This document shows, one piece after another, positions 36,560 to 41,191 of a DNA stretch of 41,191 nucleotides. How positions within the stretch are numbered: the first letter of the stretch is position 1; every line of letters begins with the position of its first letter. The notes below the pieces were generated by a model. The model searched no databases. It saw only the letters and a list, made by a program, of their open reading frames with translations, and was not told where the DNA came from. The position numbers and the translations under genes were made by a program. Origin of the DNA: Solidesulfovibrio aerotolerans (lineage in GTDB: Bacteria; Desulfobacterota; Desulfovibrionia; Desulfovibrionales; Desulfovibrionaceae); NCBI RefSeq assembly GCF_009856865.1, contig NZ_WVUD01000035.1:1-41191 (forward strand). The letters are read 5' to 3'.

Positions 36560-37854
36560 GAGCGACTCCTGCGTTGGGTGGGCTGGGGGCTGGCCCCAAA
36601 AAACAGCGACTCAATCTCGGCAATACGGGCGTCGCCGGCGGCCGCCACTTCGGCCAGGACCGTTTCGGCCAGTCCCAGACTGCGCCAGGCCGCTTCGCTT
36701 GCTCCGGGCGTGGGTGGGCCGGGAAAGGCCGGCCAGACCCAGGCCTGGGCCAGGATGTCGGCAATGTGGACGATGGCCGTTTCCCGGGACTGGGGCTGGC
36801 CGTCGGGGGCATGGTGGTCGGCGACCATGGCGGTCAGCGCCGGCGGGAAGTTCCAGTTGGTCATTAAGGCCCGGCCAACGGCTGCGTGGTCGAAACCGAG
36901 CACGGCGATTTCGGCTTCACTGGCCGGCAGCCCCTCCACCCGCGACAGAAGCAACGCCCGGCCGGCAGCGGCCGGCAACTTGCGCAGGATCACCAACTGG
37001 CCGAGATCGTGGAGCAGCCCGCCCACAAAGACCCGGTCCGCAGCGACTCCGGGCACGGTCTGGGCCAACAGCGAGGCATAGACGGCGCAGGCGGCGGCAT
37101 GCCGCCAGAACATCCGCATGTCGTACAGGCCCGGAGCGATATCGGAAAAGGCGGACAGGGCGGCCAGACCCGTGACCAGGGTGGTGAGTTCTTTCTGGCC
37201 GGCCATGGCCACGGCCCGGCCAATGGAGTCCACCGGGGTGCGCGAACCAAAAAGAGGGCTGTTGACGAGTTTCAAGAGCTTGGCCGTCAGGCTCGGGTCA
37301 CGCCCGACGATGCCGGCCAGATCGGCGTCCGAGGTTTTTTCGCCGTCTTCCAAAACCGCCAGCAGGCGCACGTACACCTCGGGCAGCGTGGCCAGTTCCA
37401 CGTCGCCTGAGACCAGACTGGCCGGGTCCACGGCACCCTCGGCGAAAAGCTGCTGTTCCGGCGGCAGGCCGGCCAGGGCCGGGCCGTCGGCCACGGCGTC
37501 GAGGTCGAGTCCCTGGGCCACGGCCAGGGTTGCGGCCCGGCTGACGGCCAGATCGAACACGGCCCGGCCAAACGGGCTCTCCAGGTCCAGGGTCTGGAAG
37601 CGGGGTGTGAGCAGGTGGCGGCAACGCCTTTGCGCGACGGCCAGCCGGTCTGCTGCCGCATCGGTTTCCGGGGTGGTGTCATCGCCGTCGCTTGCTGCGA
37701 CATCCGCGACGCGCACGCCGTAAGCGCGCATGCGCCGCAGATGCTCTTCGGAAAGCATGGTGCCGCGCGGAACCAGCAAGGCTCCATCCTGGCCAATGAT
37801 ATCCCTGCCGGCCACCATGCCGGGAATGACGTCTTCTATGCTGTGCTTCGCCAC
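36556..37854 (-). CDS. HDOD-domain signalling protein
   Basis: A 432-residue protein. An N-terminal segment (1-50: IPGMVAGRDIIGQDGALLVPRGTMLSEEHL) looks like the small module seen ahead of some HD-type proteins. The HDOD domain lies at about 165-360, with LPEVYVRLLAVLED, IVGRDPSLTAKLLKLVNSPLFG and VGGLLHDLGQLVI. HDOD proteins resemble HD phosphohydrolases but usually lack the full metal site; they act in signalling, often with cyclic-di-GMP or chemotaxis systems. The GTG at 37854 has a GAGGA nine bases upstream. The gene is coupled to the TPR gene and shares an upstream AT-rich box with the XRE-PAS gene. Confidence 0.87.
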   Translation of the reverse strand: MAKHSIEDVIPGMVAGRDIIGQDGALLVPRGTMLSEEHLRRMRAYGVRVADVAASDGDDTTPETDAAADRLAVAQRRCRHLLTPRFQTLDLESPFGRAVFDLAVSRAATLAVAQGLDLDAVADGPALAGLPPEQQLFAEGAVDPASLVSGDVELATLPEVYVRLLAVLEDGEKTSDADLAGIVGRDPSLTAKLLKLVNSPLFGSRTPVDSIGRAVAMAGQKELTTLVTGLAALSAFSDIAPGLYDMRMFWRHAAACAVYASLLAQTVPGVAADRVFVGGLLHDLGQLVILRKLPAAAGRALLLSRVEGLPASEAEIAVLGFDHAAVGRALMTNWNFPPALTAMVADHHAPDGQPQSRETAIVHIADILAQAWVWPAFPGPPTPGASEAAWRSLGLAETVLAEVAAAGDARIAEIESLFFGASPQPTQRRSRS

Positions 37855-38000
37855 TGCCTGTGATCCTCCGGTCGCTCCTGGCCCGGGGCCATCGATTGGA
37901 GCGGGAAATGTTCGGGCCGCAGGTTAAGATTGTAAAAAAGCTAACCGAAAGGAAAGGTATCTTTGGTCATTTGCCCTGCCGGTCCCGGTCGTTGTCCAGA

Positions 38001-38040
38001 GCGCTATTTTTTATGCTTTGAAATTATTGGTTAAAAAAAC
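38001..38040 (-). promoter_or_regulatory. AT-rich box upstream of the HDOD gene (shared copy 2)
   Basis: On the minus strand it contains CCAATAATTTC and AAAAAATAGC, each identical to a segment at 35953-35995, separated by seven bases rather than nine. It lies about 150 bases upstream of the HDOD start codon and about 260 bases upstream of the plus-strand gene at 38298. The surrounding DNA is GC-rich, so the match stands out. Confidence 0.5.
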
Positions 38041-38188
38041 AATGCATCGCTGGATCAATATTGGCCTTGGATTTGCATTTCAAAAAATCAAAGCGGACGG
38101 TCTACCTACACCGATCCCGCTCCAAATCAACTGGCCGTGGCGGTCACCCCCTAGCCTCCTCCCCCAACACGCCACCACGGCCTTTTCA

Positions 38189-38228
38189 GGAAGCCGCTTG
38201 GGCCACTCCCTGGGCCTGGGCGGCTTCC
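38189..38228. other. Hairpin in the 37855-38297 gap
   Basis: GGAAGCCGC (38189-38197) pairs with GCGGCTTCC (38220-38228), followed on the plus strand by GCTTTT. It resembles a terminator, but no plus-strand gene lies upstream of it. Nothing else in this 443-base gap can be called a gene. Confidence 0.4.
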
Positions 38229-38297
38229 GCTTTTGGAGCAGCCCTGCTTTTCGGTCCTTTGGGGGTTGATGGCCAGGCAGTTCGTGATTATAGCCCG

Positions 38298-38573
38298 ATG
38301 ACACCGCCATTGCCGGCCGACGTCACGGGCGTAGTCCCACGCGCATCGACGCCCAGCCGGCGGCACTGTGGGAGCTGCCTTTTGGATAGCAAGGAACCCG
38401 GACCCCAGGCCTTTCTCGATTTCATCAGCCAGCGGCTGGCCAAACGCCAGCGTGAGCTCGATAGCGCTGTAAAATTCTCCAGCCATTACGCCCAGGTGGA
38501 AAGCATCATCCTGGAACTCAAGGCTGTCCGCACCAAATTCATGACGCTCATGCGCCGCGAGGGACTGTTATGA
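38298..38573 (+). CDS. Small hypothetical protein with helical C-terminus
   Basis: A 91-residue protein, not recognised. Residues 1-30 are Pro/Ala-rich, a CGSC pair follows, and residues 43-91 form a charged helix (QRLAKRQRELDSAV, then ILELKAVRTKFMTLM). I place the start at the ATG at 38298, which has no clear Shine-Dalgarno but overlaps the stop of a ten-codon reading frame (ATG 38269) as ATGA, so re-initiation is possible. The frame is open farther upstream, but that part does not look like protein. Its own stop overlaps the next start (ATGA), which supports it being real. Confidence 0.5.
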   Translation: MTPPLPADVTGVVPRASTPSRRHCGSCLLDSKEPGPQAFLDFISQRLAKRQRELDSAVKFSSHYAQVESIILELKAVRTKFMTLMRREGLL

Positions 38574-38944
38574 TCCATCTGACGCGCCTCTCCGTGATCC
38601 TGCTGGCCACCCTTTGGCTGGGACTGGCCGTCCCGGCCCAGGCCCAACAGGACGCCGGTATCGTCGGCACCTGGTCGGCTGCGGTCCTTGGCCAGGAGGT
38701 CACAGCCAACTTCACCCGCCAGGGTGACATGATTTACGGCGTGGTGGTTCTCCCGGACATAAGCGGCAAAACCAACACCTACCATCTGGCCGGCGTGATC
38801 GTGGGGGCTGATTTCGCAGCCCAGCACGGCAGCGGCCATCTGCTCAAGGGCCGGCTCACCGGGCCGAATACGGCCGAAGCCGTCTTTACCCTCAAATCAG
38901 GACCAGCCGTGCCGCTGCATCTGGTCCGCCGGACCGGGCCGTAA
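38570..38944 (+). CDS. Small exported hypothetical protein
   Basis: A 124-residue protein with a clear signal peptide (MIHLTRLSVILLATLWLGLA..., cleavage after AQA near residue 25). The mature part looks like a small beta barrel (GIVGTWSAAVLGQEV, MIYGVVVLPD, HLLKGRLTG) reminiscent of lipocalin-like periplasmic proteins, but no family is claimed. The ATG overlaps the stop of the preceding gene, so the two are coupled. Its last ten codons are the first part of a 70-base tandem repeat that continues past the stop. Confidence 0.7.
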   Translation: MIHLTRLSVILLATLWLGLAVPAQAQQDAGIVGTWSAAVLGQEVTANFTRQGDMIYGVVVLPDISGKTNTYHLAGVIVGADFAAQHGSGHLLKGRLTGPNTAEAVFTLKSGPAVPLHLVRRTGP

Positions 38945-39150
38945 GGCCGCATGGCCGGCTGGCCGCTTGCAGCGCCCGGGCGGGCTGCATCTGATCCGCC
39001 GGACCGGGCCGTCGGGCCGTACGGCCGGCTGGCCCTTTTGCGTCTGGCCAGACTGCATCTGATCTGCCGGCCCGGGGTGTCGGGCCGCACAGCCGGCTGG
39101 CCGCTTGTAGCGCCTGACCAGGCTGCTTTTGATCCGCCGGCCCGGGCCGT
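38916..39150. repeat. About 70-bp tandem repeat, 3.4 copies
   Basis: Units begin with TGCATCTG or a close variant at 38916, 38986, 39054 and 39124. Each contains CCGCCGG, then a C-rich run, GGGCCG and GGCCGGCTGGCC. The first unit includes the last codons and the stop of the exported protein, so the array seems to have grown from the 3' end of that gene. The rest of the gap to 39285 shows nothing else. Confidence 0.85.
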
Positions 39151-39285
39151 AGCCGCATCCGGCCTCCCGAACCCGGGCCGGCCCGGGTTGCCCGCAATCC
39201 TTGCGCAACGGGCTTGCCACGCCGCACCCCGATGCGCTGCGAGATTGCACCCGCAAACAAAGGACTCCTGTTTTGCCCGCGCGCT

Positions 39286-39501
39286 CTAAGCCCCGGTGCT
39301 TTTGGACCCCGGCGGCGTCACCGGCACCCGTTCGTCCTTGGCCCGGTCGGTCCAGGCCCGCTTGAGCGCGTCCACCTCTTCGGGCGGCAGGGTGGCCTCG
39401 ATGGCGTCAAAGGTCCGGTTGCGGAAAAAAACGAGATCCTGATAGCTTGGGGCCTGCCGGATCAGTTCCATATAATAGGCCAGATTTTGTTCCTGCTCCA
39501 T
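39286..39501 (-). CDS. Small hypothetical protein
   Basis: A 71-residue, charged and mostly helical protein (MEQEQNLAYYMELIRQAPSY, then FRNRTFDAIEATLPPEEVDAL). Not recognised. The ATG at 39501 is preceded by GGGGA at a workable distance; a GTG seven codons upstream (39522) is an alternative start. It lies 94 bases downstream of a zinc-ribbon gene on the same strand. Confidence 0.6.
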   Translation of the reverse strand: MEQEQNLAYYMELIRQAPSYQDLVFFRNRTFDAIEATLPPEEVDALKRAWTDRAKDERVPVTPPGSKSTGA

Positions 39502-39595
39502 GGCGACGCCATCCCCCGTCACGCCTCGTTATCGTACAAACGGTTTAGCCGAGGCTGGCGGCGGCTGCAACGCCCTTGTCCGGTAAAATTTCGGG

Positions 39596-39790
39596 TTACC
39601 CTTCCGGTGTATTGAAAGAGCCGCATTTTTCGCAGACAAACCCGGCGTATTCCGGTCGGCCGTCCTGATCGAGCCACACCTCGACCTCGTTTTGCTCGGA
39701 ACAGTTGGCGCAATAGATGGTGGCGATATGCGTTTGCGGGTCGTAGTCGCATTCCATGCCGCCAAGAACGATGGTTTGTGCGTCGGTCAT
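39596..39790 (-). CDS. Small zinc-ribbon protein
   Basis: A 64-residue protein with two CxxC knuckles: Cys27-Cys30 (YCANC) and Cys53-Cys56 (VCEKC). These should bind one zinc in a rubredoxin-like or zinc-ribbon fold. No catalytic part is present, so a binding or regulatory role is likely. The ATG at 39788-39790 has an excellent AAGGAGG Shine-Dalgarno, which settles the start despite a longer open frame. Confidence 0.75.
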   Translation of the reverse strand: MTDAQTIVLGGMECDYDPQTHIATIYCANCSEQNEVEVWLDQDGRPEYAGFVCEKCGSFNTPEG

Positions 39791-39976
39791 GGCCGCCTCC
39801 TTGGGGGATGTTCGTTCTGACTTTCCTTTGTAGCACTGTTTTGGAGGGGCGCAAGGCCCTTCGGCCAGCCTGGGGTGCGTCCAGGGATTGCCAGCCGCCT
39901 CCGGCCGGGCTATCGCAGGGCGGCAAAACCACGCGGGAGCCGCCGCTTTTCCCAATCTTGGCCAGGAGGCAGAAGA

Positions 39977-40014
39977 GCCTCCGGTGGCCAAAGGGCTGAG
40001 CCCTTTGGAATCCC
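39977..40014 (+). repeat. REP-like palindromic repeat with different arms
   Basis: GCCTCCGGTGGCC followed by the hairpin CCAAAGGGC-TGA-GCCCTTTGG (39988-40008) and AATCCC. It has the same layout as the copies at 30636 and 40131, but different, still complementary arms. Confidence 0.75.
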
Positions 40015-40130
40015 TCCTAGAAGGCAAGGGGTTAAGGGGGAACGGCGTTGCCGCGAAGGGGAATGGGGCAAAAATGCACTACCATCGGACGAGCGCATGT
40101 CGCAGCGCAAGCTTGACGGATACCACCGTT

Positions 40131-40168
40131 GCTCCGGCGGCCGGGAGGGGGTAACCCCCTCCCGGACC
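40131..40168 (+). repeat. REP-like palindromic repeat
   Basis: GCTCCGGCGG, then the hairpin CCGGGAGGGGG-TAA-CCCCCTCCCGG (40141-40165) and ACC. Between the zinc-ribbon gene and the next gene (39791-40244, 454 bases) I see only this, the copy at 39977 and a weak reverse copy near 39845-39875. Confidence 0.75.
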
Positions 40169-40244
40169 TTCCCTGCTCGGGGGCAAGGGGGGGTAAACTG
40201 GTTTCAAGCCGGGCTTGGTTTCAACATACGAGAGGAAAGAAAGC

Positions 40245-40517
40245 ATGAAAGATACGTTGGGTCTCTATTACTATCCCAATCCCGCCGAGAAACGGGTGCG
40301 TATGTATGTGCGCGTCAGCTTCGGGCAGGTGGAATTCCGCCTCTGGAACAGCGAGCACGCTGCGATCTGGGAACGCCATGACTGGATTCCCTATGCCGAC
40401 ATTGAAGCGGCGGCCGCAGAATACAAAAAGCGCGGCACCGGGACGGATCCGTTGGAACTGTATGACTTAAACGTTGCCAAGCGCCTGCTGGCCGACGAGG
40501 GCGTCCCATGCCCGTAG
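40245..40517 (+). CDS. Small hypothetical protein
   Basis: A 90-residue protein (MKDTLGLYYYPNPAEKRVRM, then FGQVEFRLWNSEHAAIWERH). The first half looks like beta strands, the second like helices (DIEAAAAEYKKRG, VAKRLLADEG). Not recognised. The ATG at 40245 has an AGAGGAAAG Shine-Dalgarno. The gene overlaps the next one by ten bases. Confidence 0.65.
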   Translation: MKDTLGLYYYPNPAEKRVRMYVRVSFGQVEFRLWNSEHAAIWERHDWIPYADIEAAAAEYKKRGTGTDPLELYDLNVAKRLLADEGVPCP

Positions 40518-40840
40518 GCCCGGATCTGCGCGTGTACGGCGAGGTGCGCGGCCTGACCGCTGCGGCCTGGGCGGGCCTCGCCGGTCAATGTCCCTTTGAG
40601 ACGGCGGAGTACACCGACGGAACGCTGGCCCTGGAGCACGAGGGGCGTTGGGTGGATGCCGAGGAGTTCCTTGCCGCCCTGGCCGGCGTCGCGGGCGCAG
40701 ACAGTGCCGGCCACTGCGATGTCATCGACAACGAGGCCTGGACGATCACCCGCTGGGTTCTGGATGGTGGAAAATGGTCGTCGCAAACATTCGGTATTAA
40801 TGATGTTTTAGAAAATACGGTCAAGGACGGCAACATTTGA
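40508..40840 (+). CDS. Small hypothetical protein
   Basis: A 110-residue acidic protein (segments EGRWVDAEEFLAALAG and DNEAWTITRWVLDGGKW). Not recognised. The ATG at 40508 lies inside the end of the preceding gene, suggesting the two are translated together. Its stop codon is directly followed by the first of the strong promoters at 40842. Confidence 0.65.
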   Translation: MPVGPDLRVYGEVRGLTAAAWAGLAGQCPFETAEYTDGTLALEHEGRWVDAEEFLAALAGVAGADSAGHCDVIDNEAWTITRWVLDGGKWSSQTFGINDVLENTVKDGNI

Positions 40841-40841
40841 C

Positions 40842-40870
40842 TTGACGGGAGCGGCCGGCGCGCCTAGATA
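40842..40870 (+). promoter_or_regulatory. Tandem strong promoter P1
   Basis: TTGACG, exactly 17 bases, TAGATA. The predicted 5' end carries CCCGC-TG-CGGG followed by AAA. Confidence 0.75.
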
Positions 40871-40945
40871 GCCTCTCCCGCTGCGGGAAACCGGGGTGGG
40901 CAGGCCTGGGATCGAAAGAAACCTGGCAATGATTGAAAAAACGAG

Positions 40946-40974
40946 TTGACAGGCATCGCAAGCGCGGCTATTTA
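40946..40974 (+). promoter_or_regulatory. Tandem strong promoter P2
   Basis: TTGACA, exactly 17 bases, TATTTA. An A-run (GAAAAAAC) just upstream resembles an UP element. The early transcript carries CCCGC-TGC-GG then AAAG. Confidence 0.8.
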
Positions 40975-41046
40975 GTTCAGCCCGCTGCGGAAAGCCGCAA
41001 CGCGGATCGAAGGGCAACGGCACTTCGAGTTGAGTGAAAAAAAACG

Positions 41047-41075
41047 TTGACGGGCCGGGTGGATGAGCGTAGAAG
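41047..41075 (+). promoter_or_regulatory. Tandem strong promoter P3
   Basis: TTGACG, exactly 17 bases, TAGAAG, preceded by an eight-base A-run. The GCTCACCTCCGC after the -10 box is shared with P4, and a GC-rich discriminator of this type is usual for stable-RNA promoters. Confidence 0.78.
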
Positions 41076-41144
41076 CTCACCTCCGCTTCGGGAAACCGGA
41101 AACGGACGGGTCGCTGGAAAGCGAAACGAAGTTGAAAAAAAGTG

Positions 41145-41173
41145 TTGACGGTGCTGGCGGGGAAGCGTAGAAG
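41145..41173 (+). promoter_or_regulatory. Tandem strong promoter P4
   Basis: TTGACG, exactly 17 bases, TAGAAG, preceded by GAAAAAAAG. It is identical to P3 from the last two spacer bases through the first bases of the transcript. The window ends 18 bases after the -10 box. Confidence 0.78.
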
Positions 41174-41191
41174 CTCACCTCCGCAAGCGAA

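Overview
The window looks like chromosomal DNA of a sulfate-reducing deltaproteobacterium of the Desulfovibrio/Solidesulfovibrio type. The basis is a GC-rich sequence with strong G/C preference at codon third positions, a complete six-gene Ech energy-converting [NiFe] hydrogenase operon, a CobD-CobQ fusion, a stand-alone AICAR transformylase and a CIRCE-controlled groESL operon. The genus is inferred from gene content and style; no rRNA gene lies inside the window. I see no phage, CRISPR or plasmid functions.

Layout. 1-720 is a short AT-rich island with a truncated GH3 glycosidase. 727-7955 holds a DMT exporter, a DEAD-box RNA helicase with a long leader, a Fic-like protein, a NodI/NodJ-type ABC exporter, and a TetR regulator followed by an outer-membrane beta-barrel protein; three copies of one operator tie the last two together. 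8010-12637 (minus) is a signalling operon: a 1195-residue hybrid kinase with an N-terminal XRE DNA-binding domain, then a CheY-like receiver and a CheC-like phosphatase. 12830-13675 is an orphan TupA-like binding protein, followed by a tandem palindromic repeat and a long hairpin. 14075-18191 (minus) is DUF202 / Cache-domain protein / CobD-CobQ. 18385-20372 (minus) is groES-groEL. 20826-26103 is echABCDEF, with a plausible promoter, a CRP/FNR-type site and an inverted repeat upstream. 26351-29184 (minus) is a small hypothetical gene, purA and holB; facing away from it are AICAR transformylase, an RNase II/R-type protein and plsY. 33732-37854 (minus) contains a second XRE protein (XRE plus five PAS domains, no output domain) and an HDOD-TPR gene pair. 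The rest is small hypothetical genes, repeats and, at 40842-41173, four tandem promoters with exactly 17-bp spacers that must drive a highly expressed transcript, most likely an rRNA operon, just past the window.

How it works together. EchA-F couples ferredoxin oxidation or reduction, H2 and ion translocation at the membrane. Purine synthesis (AICAR transformylase, PurA), corrinoid assembly (CobD-CobQ), protein folding (GroESL), RNA metabolism (helicase, RNase II/R-like) and phospholipid synthesis (PlsY) are housekeeping. The least ordinary content is regulatory: two XRE-PAS sensor proteins, each preceded by a palindrome that may be its own operator; an AT-rich box shared by the promoters of the second XRE protein and the HDOD gene; the three-site TetR circuit; and a family of palindromic repeats whose hairpin arms change together.
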